A DNA stretch of 64,000 nt from Labedella gwakjiensis (GCF_003014675.1 NZ_PYAU01000001.1:310001-374000), one strand, 5' to 3'. Shown: positions 9,652-18,266, numbered from the stretch's first letter. Numbers and translations: made by a program. The notes: generated by a model not told the origin, from the sequence alone.

Positions 9652-10427
9652 GTGACACGAGCAGCAGCGCGTCCGGCGCGGCGACCGCCGAGCGCACGGA
9701 CGCGGTCCTCCGCACCGAGAACCTCGTGGGCGGCTACCTGCCCGGCGTGAACATCCTCAACGGATGTTCGATCGACGCCTACCCGGGCGAACTCATCGGG
9801 ATCATCGGCCCGAACGGCGCCGGCAAGTCGACCCTCCTGAAGGCGATCTTCGGGCAGGTCAACATCCGCGGCGGCAAGGTGACGCTCAAGGGCGAGGACA
9901 TCACAGGACTCAAGGCGAACAAGCTCGTCGCCAAGGGCGTCGGGATGGTGCCGCAGAACAACAACGTCTTCCCGACGCTGACGATCGAGGAGAACCTCGA
10001 GATGGGGCTCTTCCAGAAGCCGTCGCTGTTCGCGGAGCGCTTCGAGTTCGTCGCCACGCTGTTCCCGGAGCTCGGTTCGCGGCGGAAGCAGCGCGCCGGG
10101 TCGCTCTCGGGCGGTGAGCGTCAGATGGTCGCCATGGGTCGTGCACTCATGATCGACCCGTCGGTCCTCCTCCTCGACGAGCCGTCGGCCGGCCTCTCTC
10201 CCGTGCGTCAGGACGAGACCTTCCTGCGCGTCCACCAGATCAATCGCGCGGGCGTCTCCGTCATCATGGTGGAGCAGAACGCCCGTCGTTGCCTGCAGAT
10301 CTGCGATCGGGCGTACGTGCTCGATCAGGGCCGCGACGCCTACACGGGCACCGGCAAGGAGCTCTCCCAGGATCCGAAGGTCATCGAGCTCTACCTCGGT
10401 ACCCTCGCGGCCGATCAGGGCCACTGA
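9648..10427 (+). CDS. livF: branched-chain amino acid-type ABC ATPase (LivF family)
   Basis: 259-aa ATPase, second nucleotide-binding subunit of the importer. Walker A GPNGAGKSTLL, LivF-type VPQNNNVFPTLTIEENLEMG, signature LSGGERQMVAMGRALM, Walker B VLLLDEPSAGLSP and H-loop VIMVEQNARRCL are all intact. ATG 9648 overlaps the livG stop as ATGA, with AAGGAGG upstream. Last gene of the operon, followed 29 nt later by a strong terminator. Confidence 0.94.
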   Translation: MSDTSSSASGAATAERTDAVLRTENLVGGYLPGVNILNGCSIDAYPGELIGIIGPNGAGKSTLLKAIFGQVNIRGGKVTLKGEDITGLKANKLVAKGVGMVPQNNNVFPTLTIEENLEMGLFQKPSLFAERFEFVATLFPELGSRRKQRAGSLSGGERQMVAMGRALMIDPSVLLLDEPSAGLSPVRQDETFLRVHQINRAGVSVIMVEQNARRCLQICDRAYVLDQGRDAYTGTGKELSQDPKVIELYLGTLAADQGH

Positions 10428-10456
10428 CGGCCTGACGCACCGCGCCGTCGACTACT

Positions 10457-10501
10457 GACGACGAAGGCCCTCCGGACACCGTCCGGAGGGCCTTCGTCGT
10501 C
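10457..10501 (+). terminator. terminator of the livHMGF operon
   Basis: Perfect 21-bp stem (10457-10477 with 10481-10501) around a 3-nt ACC loop, starting 29 nt after the livF stop. Confidence 0.85.
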
Positions 10502-10785
10502 TCAGCTGCACGACCGGCGCTCGCCATCCGGCACCATCGCGATCCCGACGCCCCCTGGACGGACGCTACGGCACGTTCCGGACGACGTCGGTCACGGGGC
10601 CGCCTACCGGTCGGCGCACGGTCACAACAGGTCCCCCGGACGACGAGGGCCCGATGGTCCTGACCCATTCGGCCGGCTCCGCGGGTCCGGTCGAGTGCCT
10701 GCACACGGCGGGCCGGCCACCCGCTGCGCCGATCGGTCACGAGGGAAGGCGGCCGCGCCGGCCCGGGGTGTCGCCCGCACGACGA

Positions 10786-10819
10786 ACGGGGCGCCGGATC
10801 CGAAGATCCGACGCCCCGT
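10786..10819 (-). terminator. terminator of livK
   Basis: 15-bp stem with one G-T wobble (10786-10800 with 10805-10819) and a CGAA tetraloop, 17 nt beyond the livK stop on the minus strand. Confidence 0.75.
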
Positions 10820-10836
10820 CACGGGTGGTGCGTGGT

Positions 10837-12183
10837 CTAGCCGAGCGAACCGAACTGCGAGTCGAGCGGTGCGTAGGTGTTGCCCTCGCCGTACTGGTAT
10901 ACGCCGATGTACGCCTCGGTCGGGTCGCCGTTCTCGTCGAACGTGATGGGACCCGAGATGCCGTCGTAGTCGATGTCCTCACCGTCGGCCAGCAGTGCTG
11001 AGCACTCTTCGAAGGTCTCGCACTTGGTGCCACCCTCCGAGACGGCCTGCATCTGGCTCTGGATGCCGGGGCCCGATGCGTCGTCAGCGGCGATGGCGGC
11101 GAGCGCCATCAGGATGACGGCGTCGTACGACTCGGCCGCGTAGCTGTAGTCGGTCAGGTCGGGGTTGATGCCGAGCAGACGCGAACGGAAGTCGTCCGTC
11201 GCGAGCACACCCGGGAGGGTGCCCTTCGCGCAGTTGAGGGTTCCCTCGTCGAAGTCGGCCGAGTAGTCGGCGAGGTTGCCGTCCACGAAGTAGACGTCCT
11301 CACCCGGGTAGCCCTGGGTTCCGACGAGCTCGGGCACGATGACCTTCGTCTGGTCGAACGCGATGAGAGCGATGGCGTCGGGGTCCTCGGCCATGATCGC
11401 GTCGATCTGCGAGCTGAACTGGCTGTCACCCTCGTTGAAGGCCTCCTCGGCGACGATCGTTCCACCGGCCGACTCGACAGCCGTCTTCACGTTCTCGGCG
11501 AGGCCGGTTCCATAGGCGTCGTTGAGGTAGAGGAGGCCGATGTTGGTGGCACCGTCCTCGACCATGAGGTTTCCGAGCACGCGGCCCTGGAGGACGTCGG
11601 ACGGAGCGGTCCGCCAGAAGTAGCCGCCGTCGTCGTAGTCCGAGAAGTCGGGCGACGTGTTTGCCGGCGAGATCTGGACGACCTGCGCACCCGTCACCTG
11701 GTCGATGAAGGTGAACGAGACGCCGGAGGACGCGGCTCCGACGATGCCCGAGACGCCCTGGCTGAGCAGGTCGGACGCGGACTGCGTCGCGATGTCGGTG
11801 GTGGTGTCACCGGAGTCACGGTGGATCACAGCGGCGTTGCCGCCGAGCACGCCGGACTCGGAGGCGTTGATGTCTGCGATGGCGAGGTCGACACCCGCGA
11901 TCTCGGGCGGGCCGAGGAACGCCAGCGTTCCCGTGGTCGGCAGGATCGATCCGATGGTCAGGGACGTGTCACGGTCCTGAGCTGCCGTGATCTCCGCGGG
12001 CTCGACCGCCGTGGTCTCGACGGCCTCGGGTCCGCACGCCTCGGCGCTCGGGTCGGCCGACTCCTCGGTACCGCCTCCGGACGCCGAACAGCCGGCCAGC
12101 AGCAGGGTGCCGATTCCGACCGTGGCGATACCGACGCCGACGCGTCGGCGGAGTGAACGCGAGGGGCTCGCGAATACGCTCAT
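10837..12183 (-). CDS. livK: branched-chain amino acid-type ABC substrate-binding lipoprotein (LivK family)
   Basis: 448-aa exported receptor. Lipobox LLAGC with the acylated cysteine at residue 32, preceded by RSLRRR and a hydrophobic stretch; then a Ser/Glu-rich linker and a type I periplasmic-binding fold beginning LTIGSILPTTGTLAFLGPPE, with SGIVGAASSGVS and DAIALIAFDQTK later. It delivers ligand to LivHM. ATG 12183 has GAAGGAG 6 nt upstream. It is convergent with livHMGF rather than in the operon, so receptor and transporter have separate promoters. Confidence 0.92.
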   Translation of the reverse strand: MSVFASPSRSLRRRVGVGIATVGIGTLLLAGCSASGGGTEESADPSAEACGPEAVETTAVEPAEITAAQDRDTSLTIGSILPTTGTLAFLGPPEIAGVDLAIADINASESGVLGGNAAVIHRDSGDTTTDIATQSASDLLSQGVSGIVGAASSGVSFTFIDQVTGAQVVQISPANTSPDFSDYDDGGYFWRTAPSDVLQGRVLGNLMVEDGATNIGLLYLNDAYGTGLAENVKTAVESAGGTIVAEEAFNEGDSQFSSQIDAIMAEDPDAIALIAFDQTKVIVPELVGTQGYPGEDVYFVDGNLADYSADFDEGTLNCAKGTLPGVLATDDFRSRLLGINPDLTDYSYAAESYDAVILMALAAIAADDASGPGIQSQMQAVSEGGTKCETFEECSALLADGEDIDYDGISGPITFDENGDPTEAYIGVYQYGEGNTYAPLDSQFGSLG

Positions 12184-12282
12184 GGTGCTCCTTCAATTGC
12201 CTCTGATAGAGAAGTTTCGCGTCGGCAGGGTCTATCGACGCGTGCAGCCAAAGCTAACGGCGGGTGGAACCAGACACAATAC

Positions 12283-12310
12283 GGTCGCGTTACGGCCGTG
12301 TAACGCGACC
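12283..12310 (-). promoter_or_regulatory. inverted repeat upstream of livK, GlnR-box-like
   Basis: 11-bp arms GGTCGCGTTAC / GTAACGCGACC with a 6-nt spacer, about 100-127 nt upstream of the livK start and 52 nt downstream of rarD. The core GTTAC-N6-GTAAC resembles the GlnR box of actinobacteria (gTnAc-n6-GaAAc), which would fit a nitrogen-regulated importer. It could equally be the rarD terminator. Confidence 0.35.
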
Positions 12311-12361
12311 CAATCGTTACATTCCGCGAATCGAGGCGGTCCGGACGACGAAATCCGTCGT

Positions 12362-13336
12362 TCAGGGCAGGACGGGAGGCGTACGCCGTGCGGCACCGGC
12401 TGCCGCCGCGAGGTCGATCATGAGCACGACGAGCGCGACCCAGACGAGGCCGAATCCGATCCACCGCTCGAGCGGCATGGCCTCGTGGAGGAAGACGACG
12501 CCCACGATGAACTGCAGGAGCGGCGCGACGAACTGCACGAGGCCCATCGTCACGAGGGGAAGACGTCGCGACGCGGCCGCGAAGAAGAGGAGCGGGACGG
12601 CCGTGATGACACCGGACAGGACCGTGAGGGCGAGATGCCACGGGCCGGGTGCCCCGATCAGCAGACCCGAGGTGGTCGACACGATCACGAGGGCGACTCC
12701 GGCGACGGGCAGCAGGTAGAGGCTCTCGATGGTGAGTCCCGAGAGGGCGTCCACGGTACCGCCGACTCGCTTCTTGATGTAGCCGTAGAGCCCGAACGAC
12801 GTGGCCAGCACGAGGGCGATCCACGGCACACTCCCGTACCCCACAGCGAGGACGACCACGGCGACCGCCGCGATCCCGACGGCGATCCACTGTGCCACCC
12901 GGAGGCTCTCCCTCAGGAGGACGACGCCGATGAGGACGGTGAAGATCGGGTTGATGAAGTAGCCGAGTGCCGCGTCGACGACGTGGCCGCTCAGGGTGCC
13001 GAACACGTACGTCTGCCAGTTGCAGAAGATGAGGACGGAGGCGACCGCCATGATCGCCATCGTCCTGCCGTGCCGGGCGATCACACGGAAGGCGCCCCAC
13101 CGGCGCGTGACCGTGAGGAGGAGCGCGCAGAAGACGAGCGAGAAGACGATGCGCCACGCGACCAGCTCGACCGGGCCCATCGGCTTGAGAGCCAGGAAGA
13201 AGACGGGCAGCAGACCCCAGAGACCGTACGCTGACGCTGCGTAGGCGAGCCCACGCCCCGGCCCGGCCGGGGTCGTGGGCGCATCGGAGCCGAGCGGTCC
13301 GGCCTCGCTCCGGTTCACGTCAGAGCGATTGGCCAC
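12362..13336 (-). CDS. rarD: RarD / EamA-family transporter
   Basis: 324-aa drug/metabolite-type permease with about ten membrane helices. Diagnostic of RarD: YAASAYGLWGLLPVFF, ELVAWRIVFSLVFCALLL, FCNWQTYVFG, ALGYFINPIFTVLIGVVLL, GLYGYIKKRVGG, MGLVQFVAPLLQFIVGV. Substrate unknown for the family (linked to chloramphenicol tolerance in some bacteria). Start is GTG 13336, 6 nt downstream of TAGGAT. Monocistronic by appearance. Confidence 0.9.
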   Translation of the reverse strand: MANRSDVNRSEAGPLGSDAPTTPAGPGRGLAYAASAYGLWGLLPVFFLALKPMGPVELVAWRIVFSLVFCALLLTVTRRWGAFRVIARHGRTMAIMAVASVLIFCNWQTYVFGTLSGHVVDAALGYFINPIFTVLIGVVLLRESLRVAQWIAVGIAAVAVVVLAVGYGSVPWIALVLATSFGLYGYIKKRVGGTVDALSGLTIESLYLLPVAGVALVIVSTTSGLLIGAPGPWHLALTVLSGVITAVPLLFFAAASRRLPLVTMGLVQFVAPLLQFIVGVVFLHEAMPLERWIGFGLVWVALVVLMIDLAAAAGAARRTPPVLP

Positions 13337-13342
13337 AGATCG

Positions 13343-13348
13343 ATCCTA
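13343..13348 (-). promoter_or_regulatory. -10 box TAGGAT for rarD, leaderless arrangement
   Basis: Minus-strand TAGGAT followed by 6 nt and the GTG start at 13336; no ribosome-binding site can fit in between. Confidence 0.5.
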
Positions 13349-13437
13349 CTGAGCGAGAGGCCGACCGCGCCGCCCGCCGACCGCCGACACCCGTGGATAT
13401 CCTGCCGCGCATCGATGGCCGCAAGGCCCGACGACGG

Positions 13438-13475
13438 GAGAAGGTCCGCTCGATCGGAATCGAGCGGACCTTCTC
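13438..13475 (-). terminator. terminator of groES
   Basis: Perfect 17-bp stem (13438-13454 with 13459-13475), CGGA loop, 23 nt after the groES stop on the minus strand. It confirms that groES is transcribed without groEL. Confidence 0.8.
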
Positions 13476-13497
13476 ATCACTGCGGTGAGCAGGAGTG

Positions 13498-13794
13498 TCA
13501 GCGGACGACGACCGCCAGGACGTCGCGAGCGGACAGGACGAGGTACTCGTCCACGCCGAACTTGACCTCGGTTCCGCCGTACTTGGAGTACAGGACGCGG
13601 TCGCCGACGGAGATGTCGAGGGGCACGCGGTTGCCGTTGTCATCGATGCGGCCGGGGCCGACGGCGATGACCTCGCCCTCCTGCGGCTTCTCCTTGGCGG
13701 TGTCCGGGATGACCAGGCCGGAAGCAGTCACCTGCTCCGCCTCGACCTGCTGGATGACGATGCGATCCTCGAGCGGCTTGATGGAGACCGACAC
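13498..13794 (-). CDS. groES: co-chaperonin GroES
   Basis: 98-aa lid of the GroEL chaperonin. Starts [20 protein letters not shown], contains the mobile-loop region [19 protein letters not shown] and [16 protein letters not shown], ends [13 protein letters not shown]; full length for the family. No groEL follows; a terminator lies immediately downstream, so the chaperonin gene must be elsewhere. Expression is under a TTGCAC-N17-TAGACT promoter overlapped by two CIRCE elements, predicting HrcA heat-shock repression. Start codon GTG or ATG at 13794 follows AAAGAGG. Confidence 0.97.
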   Translation of the reverse strand: MSVSIKPLEDRIVIQQVEAEQVTASGLVIPDTAKEKPQEGEVIAVGPGRIDDNGNRVPLDISVGDRVLYSKYGGTEVKFGVDEYLVLSARDVLAVVVR

Positions 13795-13825
13795 GGTTGA
13801 CCTCTTTCTTATTGCGAAGAATGGG

Positions 13826-13852
13826 TTAGCACCCTCACCCTGAGAGTGCTAA
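13826..13852 (-). promoter_or_regulatory. CIRCE element (HrcA operator) of groES
   Basis: TTAGCACCC - 9 nt - GAGTGCTAA, one mismatch from the consensus TTAGCACTC-N9-GAGTGCTAA. It lies between the -10 box and the groES start. Confidence 0.92.
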
Positions 13853-13856
13853 TGCC

Positions 13857-13885
13857 AGTCTACGGATGCCCTGGCACTCGTGCAA
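13857..13885 (-). promoter_or_regulatory. groES promoter
   Basis: On the minus strand TTGCAC (13880-13885), 17-nt spacer, TAGACT (13857-13862). The -35 falls in the spacer of the distal CIRCE and the -10 abuts the proximal CIRCE, so HrcA binding at either would block polymerase. Confidence 0.75.
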
Positions 13886-13897
13886 CGTGAGTGCCAA
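13871..13897 (-). promoter_or_regulatory. second, degenerate CIRCE element
   Basis: CTGGCACTC - 9 nt - GAGTGCCAA, 8 of 9 arm positions paired, with the conserved GCACTC/GAGTGC cores. 18 nt separate it from the first element (centre to centre 45 bp). It also lies 32 bp upstream of the divergent methyltransferase start. Confidence 0.75.
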
Positions 13898-13916
13898 CGT
13901 TCGGCCGACCCGCTGA

Positions 13917-13922
13917 TAGCGT
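13917..13922 (+). promoter_or_regulatory. -10-like box TAGCGT for the methyltransferase, leaderless arrangement
   Basis: TAGCGT is followed by 6 nt and the ATG at 13929. No ribosome site is present. Confidence 0.4.
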
Positions 13923-13928
13923 TGCCGG

Positions 13929-15143
13929 ATGGACAGGGCCGAACTCGTCGAACTGCTGACCCCGTCGGGCCTCGCCCTCCTCGACTCCGTCGCCGCCGGC
14001 ACGCCGTCCGAGCTCGTCTCGACCGTGACCCGCCTCCGCGCGGAGGGGCACCCGGCCGCGCTCGTGTCCGCCGTCCTCGGCCAGGCACGACTCCGCGCAC
14101 GTGCGTCGCGCAAATTCGGACCGTTCGCCGAACGCATGCTCTTCACCCAGGCAGGCCTCGAGCAGGCGACCCGCCTTCGCGTCGCCGCCCTGCACGCCGG
14201 CCGATTCGCCTCGGCCGGGCTCACCCGCGTCGTGGATCTGGGGTGCGGCATCGGCGGCGATGCACTCGCCCTCGCGAGCCTCGACATCGCCGTGACCGCC
14301 GTGGAGATCGATGAGGTCACCGCCGCTATCGCGAGCTACAACCTCGCCCCATTCCCGTCGTCGAGCGTCGTCCACGCCGATGCCCGCGACGTCGACATCG
14401 ACGGGTTCGACGCCGTGTACGCAGACCCGGCACGACGGTCCGCCGGACACTCCGAGACGACGCGCGTGACCGACCCGGACGAGTACACGCCGTCGCTCGA
14501 CCTCCTCTGGGAGATCGCCGGTCGGAAGCCCGTCGGCATCAAGCTCGGCCCGGGCTTCGACCGCTCGCGCATCCCCGACGATGTCGAGGCGCAGTGGGTC
14601 AGCGTCGACGGCGACGTCGTCGAACTCGGCCTGTGGACAGGTGTCCTCGCACGAGAGGGAGTCAGGCGATCGGCGCTCGTCGTCTCCGACGCGGGGGCCG
14701 CGGAGATGGTGTCGGACGGAGACAGCGAGGACGAGCACGTGCGCCCCATCGGCTCCTACCTCTACGAGCCGAACGGCGCCGTCATCAGAGCGCGACTGAT
14801 CGGCGATCTCGCGCGCCGGACCGGTGCAGGGATCCTGAGCGAGCGGATCGCCTACCTCACGTCGGACGAGCTCGTCGCGACACCGTTCGCCCAGGCGTTC
14901 CGAGTGATCGCCGACCTGCCGCTCGATGAGAAGACCATCAAGAAGGAGCTGCGGACGCGTCGCGTCGGCGTCCTCGAGGTGAAGAAGCGGGGAGCCGACA
15001 TCGATCCGGCCGTGTTCCGGCGAAAGATGTCCCTTTCAGGCCCGGAGTCCGCGACGATCGTGCTGACGCGCGTCGCCGGCCGACACCGCGCCCTGCTCGT
15101 CGAGCGGGTCCCGTCCGACGAGACGAGCGTCAGGGACTCGTAG
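13929..15143 (+). CDS. class I SAM-dependent methyltransferase with THUMP-like C-terminal domain
   Basis: 404 aa. A helical N-terminus (about 1-90) precedes a Rossmann methyltransferase domain with motif I VVDLGCGIGGDALALA and acidic motif II VTAVEIDE, and YADPARRS as a motif IV-like NPP/DPA segment. The C-terminal 90 residues (FRVIADLPLDEKTIKKEL, VGVLEVKKRG, DPAVFRRKMSL) match the THUMP-like domain of actinobacterial proteins of this type, suggesting an RNA substrate; which base is modified is unknown. Divergent from groES; its 3' end overlaps the next gene by 14 bp tail to tail. Confidence 0.82.
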   Translation: MDRAELVELLTPSGLALLDSVAAGTPSELVSTVTRLRAEGHPAALVSAVLGQARLRARASRKFGPFAERMLFTQAGLEQATRLRVAALHAGRFASAGLTRVVDLGCGIGGDALALASLDIAVTAVEIDEVTAAIASYNLAPFPSSSVVHADARDVDIDGFDAVYADPARRSAGHSETTRVTDPDEYTPSLDLLWEIAGRKPVGIKLGPGFDRSRIPDDVEAQWVSVDGDVVELGLWTGVLAREGVRRSALVVSDAGAAEMVSDGDSEDEHVRPIGSYLYEPNGAVIRARLIGDLARRTGAGILSERIAYLTSDELVATPFAQAFRVIADLPLDEKTIKKELRTRRVGVLEVKKRGADIDPAVFRRKMSLSGPESATIVLTRVAGRHRALLVERVPSDETSVRDS

Positions 15144-15570
15144 GGATGGAGTCCAGAGCCGGGAGGAACGCCGCCAGGAAGAGGAACGGCGCCACGATCG
15201 AGATCAGGAGGATGAGGACGACGATCCCCGAGTAGACGTAGGAGATGATCAGGCCGGCCTTCGCGAGCCCCTCCCCCTGCTCTCCCGAGGTCTTGAGCTG
15301 GTTGAGGGCGATGTGCCCCGTCACGATCCCGACGAGCGGCACCACGAACGCTGCGATGATCGTGACGATCGCGAGAGTGTTGGTCGGACGCGCCGGAGGG
15401 TAGGGCGAGCCGTACGCGGCGTACGGCTGCTGAGCACCGCCGTACGGTTGCTGAGCACCGCCGTACGCCTGCTGACCGCCGGGGGCCGACGGATATCCCC
15501 CGGGCTGCTGTGGGTAGCCTCCCTGCTGCGGGATCGAGCCGTTCGGAGCGCCACCCTCGGAATTCGTCAT
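15130..15570 (-). CDS. DUF4190-type membrane protein with Pro/Gln/Tyr-rich N-terminus
   Basis: 146 aa. Residues 1-65 are low complexity (YPQQPGG, YGGAQQPYGG) and contain imperfect repeats of YGGAQQPY; two membrane helices follow (LAIVTIIAAFVVPLVGIVTGHIAL and YVYSGIVVLILLISIV) with the DUF4190 signature HIALNQLKTSGEQGEGLAKAGLIISY between them. Function unknown; such proteins are common in actinobacteria. ATG 15570 is chosen as the first methionine before the low-complexity segment. Convergent overlap of 14 bp with the methyltransferase gene. Confidence 0.8.
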   Translation of the reverse strand: MTNSEGGAPNGSIPQQGGYPQQPGGYPSAPGGQQAYGGAQQPYGGAQQPYAAYGSPYPPARPTNTLAIVTIIAAFVVPLVGIVTGHIALNQLKTSGEQGEGLAKAGLIISYVYSGIVVLILLISIVAPFLFLAAFLPALDSIPTSP

Positions 15571-15626
15571 GGACTCATGGTCGCACCACGTCGCCCTCCT
15601 CCACAACGACGGTGCGCGACGCCGCC

Positions 15627-16034
15627 CTACCCGAGCAGGTAGACGGCGCTGTAGACGAGCCAGGCGATCGATCCGAGAGCGCTGACCGCCACGAGCACGA
15701 TCGACCAGGTCGCCAGCGTCCGGGATGCCGCTCGAGACTTCAGGGCGAGCACGAGAGCGATCACGGAGAGGGGGAAGCCCCACCCGATCGCGAGACCCAC
15801 GACAGCGCCGACGATCGCGAGGACCAGCGCCGCGATGGCGGACCCGGTGGGCGCGCCGACCGAGGGGGTGAAGGCGACGGACCCGGCCGACGGCCAGGAC
15901 GACGGGGGTGCTCCCTGCGCGGACGGGCGCGGAGCACCGAAAGCGGGGTTCGACGGCGGCACGAAGGGATCGGGACTCGAGGGACCCGCCGGCGGCGTCT
16001 CCGGCCCACGTCCCCATTCGCCTGTGCCGCTCAC
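15627..16034 (-). CDS. small Pro-rich two-helix membrane protein, unknown function
   Basis: 135 aa from GTG 16034, with GAGGAGGA 5 nt upstream. The first 60 residues are Pro/Ser/Gly-rich; two predicted membrane helices (SAIAALVLAIVGAVVGLAIGWGFPLSVIALVLAL and WSIVLVAVSALGSIAWLVYSAVYL) fill the rest. The layout repeats that of its neighbour at 15130-15570 (disordered head, two helices), so both may derive from the same DUF4190-like family, but the signature is not clear here. Same strand as tsaD, upstream of which it does not lie. Confidence 0.65.
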   Translation of the reverse strand: MSGTGEWGRGPETPPAGPSSPDPFVPPSNPAFGAPRPSAQGAPPSSWPSAGSVAFTPSVGAPTGSAIAALVLAIVGAVVGLAIGWGFPLSVIALVLALKSRAASRTLATWSIVLVAVSALGSIAWLVYSAVYLLG

Positions 16035-16092
16035 GCTGTCCTCCTCGTCGACGGTCCCAGCGTAGTCGACGCCGAGGCGTGCCGATCGGGCG

Positions 16093-17151
16093 TCACGGCA
16101 CCTGGATGAGGGTCACGGGAAGCGTCGAGTCGGCCGCGGCGCCGAGCGACGACGGCGGCTTGCCCGCACGCAACCGCTCAGCCCCGAGCACGGCGATCAT
16201 CGCACCGTTGTCGGTGCAGAGGTCCAGCGGCGGGATGCGGAGCGCGACGCCGGCGGCGGCCGCACGCTCGCCAGCCACCTCCCGCAAGCGACGATTGGCG
16301 ACGACCCCTCCCCCGAGGAGGAGGCGGGGCACGTCGTGGTCCCGGCAGGCCGCGATCGCCTTCGTGATGAGGACGTCGACGACCGCTTCGCGGAACGAAG
16401 CCGCGACGTCGGCGACGGGGACCGGCTCGCCATCCGCCTCGCGCTTCTCGACCCACCGGGCGACGGCGGTCTTCAGACCGGAGAAGGAGAAGTCGTAGCG
16501 ATGCCGCTCCAGGTCCTTCGGCAACGTCAGCCCCCGCGGGAAACGTATCGCTGCCGGGTCGCCCGCCGCAGCCGCACGATCGATCTGCGGACCGCCGGGG
16601 TAGGGCAGCCCGAGGACGCGGGCCACCTTGTCGAACGCCTCGCCGGCTGCGTCGTCGATGGTCTCGCCCAGGAGCGCGACGTCGTCGACCAGATCCCTCA
16701 CCAGCAGGAGGGAGGTGTGCCCGCCCGACACGAGCAGCGCCACCGTCGGGTACTCGATGTCGTCGGCGTCGGGGGCGAGGAGGTCGGCACCGACATGCCC
16801 CACGAGATGATTGACGGCGTACAAGGGCTTTCCGAGCGAGACGGCGAGCGCCTTCGCCGCGCCCACTCCCACCATGAGGGCTCCCGCGAGTCCCGGACCG
16901 ATGGTCACGGCGACGGCGTCGAGGTCGTCGAGATCGATCCCCGCCTCGGCGACCGCCGACTCGATGGTCGGCACGAGCGCCTCGAGGTGTGCCCGCGCCG
17001 CGACCTCGGGCACCACACCGCCGTAGCGGGCGTGCTCGTCCATGGACGAGGCGATGCGGTTGGACAGGAGCCGGCGTCCGCGGACGATCCCGATGCCGGT
17101 CTCATCGCAACTCGTCTCGATGCCGAGGACGAGCGGTTCGTCGGCACTCAC
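16093..17151 (-). CDS. tsaD: tRNA N6-adenosine threonylcarbamoyltransferase TsaD
   Basis: 352 aa. Transfers the threonylcarbamoyl group to A37 of ANN-decoding tRNAs in a complex with TsaB and TsaE. Starts with [17 protein letters not shown], has the metal-binding [14 protein letters not shown] (HxxxH), [21 protein letters not shown] and the C-terminal [12 protein letters not shown]; all family motifs intact and full length. It overlaps the upstream rimI by 4 nt in the tsaE-tsaB-rimI-tsaD operon. Confidence 0.96.
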   Translation of the reverse strand: MSADEPLVLGIETSCDETGIGIVRGRRLLSNRIASSMDEHARYGGVVPEVAARAHLEALVPTIESAVAEAGIDLDDLDAVAVTIGPGLAGALMVGVGAAKALAVSLGKPLYAVNHLVGHVGADLLAPDADDIEYPTVALLVSGGHTSLLLVRDLVDDVALLGETIDDAAGEAFDKVARVLGLPYPGGPQIDRAAAAGDPAAIRFPRGLTLPKDLERHRYDFSFSGLKTAVARWVEKREADGEPVPVADVAASFREAVVDVLITKAIAACRDHDVPRLLLGGGVVANRRLREVAGERAAAAGVALRIPPLDLCTDNGAMIAVLGAERLRAGKPPSSLGAAADSTLPVTLIQVP

Positions 17152-17639
17152 GAGGCGCTCCCGACCGGCCCGACCCCGGCCGGCGGCTCGAACTCGAGTC
17201 GCATCACGATGGCGTCGACGTCGTCGGGCTGGTAGTAGCGGGCTCGTACCCCGACGTCGACGAATCCGAGGTCGATGTAGAGCGTGTGCGCCGCCGGGTT
17301 GTCGGCACGCACCTCGAGGAAGACGCGTTCAGCCCCGGCGAGACGCGCGGCACCGATCAGCTCGGCCATGACGGCCCGGCCGAGGCCCGCCCGTCGGAAC
17401 GACGGTGCGATGGCGATCGTCTGGATGTCGGCGTCGGAGGACGCCGTGGGAGCGAGGACTCCCCCGTACCCCACGATGCCCTCCTGGTCGTCCACGACGA
17501 CGACGTACGACGTGTGCTCGCTGCGGAGCTCGGCGGCCATCTGCTCGTGTGACCAGGCATCGGAGACGAAAGTCTCGTCCTCGAGACGTGTGATGTCCTC
17601 GAGATCCGCGTCGGTGGCCGGCCGGATCGAGATGCTCAC
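17148..17639 (-). CDS. rimI: ribosomal protein S18-alanine N-acetyltransferase
   Basis: 163-aa single-domain GNAT enzyme. [19 protein letters not shown] at the front, [21 protein letters not shown] as the acetyl-CoA pyrophosphate loop (R/Q-x-x-G-x-G/A), and [20 protein letters not shown] as the closing motif typical of RimI. Its position between tsaB and tsaD, overlapping both by 4 nt, is the standard actinobacterial arrangement and supports rimI over a generic acetyltransferase. Confidence 0.9.
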   Translation of the reverse strand: MSISIRPATDADLEDITRLEDETFVSDAWSHEQMAAELRSEHTSYVVVVDDQEGIVGYGGVLAPTASSDADIQTIAIAPSFRRAGLGRAVMAELIGAARLAGAERVFLEVRADNPAAHTLYIDLGFVDVGVRARYYQPDDVDAIVMRLEFEPPAGVGPVGSAS

Positions 17640-18253
17640 TGGGACACCTTCTTCCGGGTCGAGAGAGTCACGTCGGGGGCTCGGAGGTAGACGGGCTCAT
17701 CGGCATCGCTCGCGCGTTCGCCGCTGAGGGTCATCGCTGCGAGGAGAGCGATGTGGGCGGCCGACACCTCGACGGCGTCGACGCGATCCGCGTCCTCGAC
17801 GGTGAAGGACTCCCGCGCCGCGAGCAGTGGCCCAACCGCACGCACGGGGGCACGCGAACCGCTCGCCGCGGCGTATCGCGACCACGCCACCTCCCGTCTA
17901 CGGGCGTCGGTCACGACGACGAGGTCCCGCGAGACGCCGGACTCGAGGAATTCTGCGGCGACGGCGTCGTGGCTGACCACGGGGATCACGGGGAGCCCGC
18001 GTGCGACGGCGAACGCGCGGGCTGCCGCGATGCCGATGCGAAGCCCCGTGAACGGACCGGGGCCCATCCCGCTCGCGACCGCCGAGACGTCGGCCGGTGC
18101 GGCATCCGCCTCGTCGAGGACGCGGCGGATGAGGGTGCCGATGACCTCGGCGTGGGAGAGGTGGTCGGTCTCGCCGGCGGTGGCGAGCAGACGGCCGTCG
18201 CCGTCGGCGAGTGCCACGGAGGTCCCGATGGACGAATCGATGGCGAGAATCAC
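17636..18253 (-). CDS. tsaB: tRNA threonylcarbamoyladenosine biosynthesis protein TsaB
   Basis: 205-aa ASKHA-fold partner of TsaD. ILAIDSSIGTSVALADGDG at the N-terminus and GMGPGPFTGLRIGIAAARAFA in the middle are diagnostic. It starts at GTG 18253, 10 nt after the tsaE stop; the TAG stop of tsaE is itself part of a TAGGCT box 7 nt before this start, so tsaB may also have its own leaderless transcript. Overlaps rimI by 4 nt. Confidence 0.93.
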   Translation of the reverse strand: MILAIDSSIGTSVALADGDGRLLATAGETDHLSHAEVIGTLIRRVLDEADAAPADVSAVASGMGPGPFTGLRIGIAAARAFAVARGLPVIPVVSHDAVAAEFLESGVSRDLVVVTDARRREVAWSRYAAASGSRAPVRAVGPLLAARESFTVEDADRVDAVEVSAAHIALLAAMTLSGERASDADEPVYLRAPDVTLSTRKKVSQ

Positions 18254-18260
18254 GCCTGCC

Positions 18261-18266
18261 AGCCTA
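18261..18266 (-). promoter_or_regulatory. -10-like box TAGGCT before tsaB
   Basis: Minus-strand TAGGCT followed by 7 nt and GTG 18253. Its first three bases are the tsaE stop codon (18264-18266). Confidence 0.4.

Larger units (their letters stand above)
10428..10836. other. 409-bp gap between convergent livF and livK
   Basis: Contains the livF terminator (10457-10501) and the livK terminator (10786-10819). The 280 bp between them hold no open frame with credible codon use and no evident RNA gene or repeat. Confidence 0.5.

Noticed and set aside
10502-10785. Small genes between livF and livK
   Set aside because: Open frames exist on both strands but lack ribosome sites and consistent codon bias.
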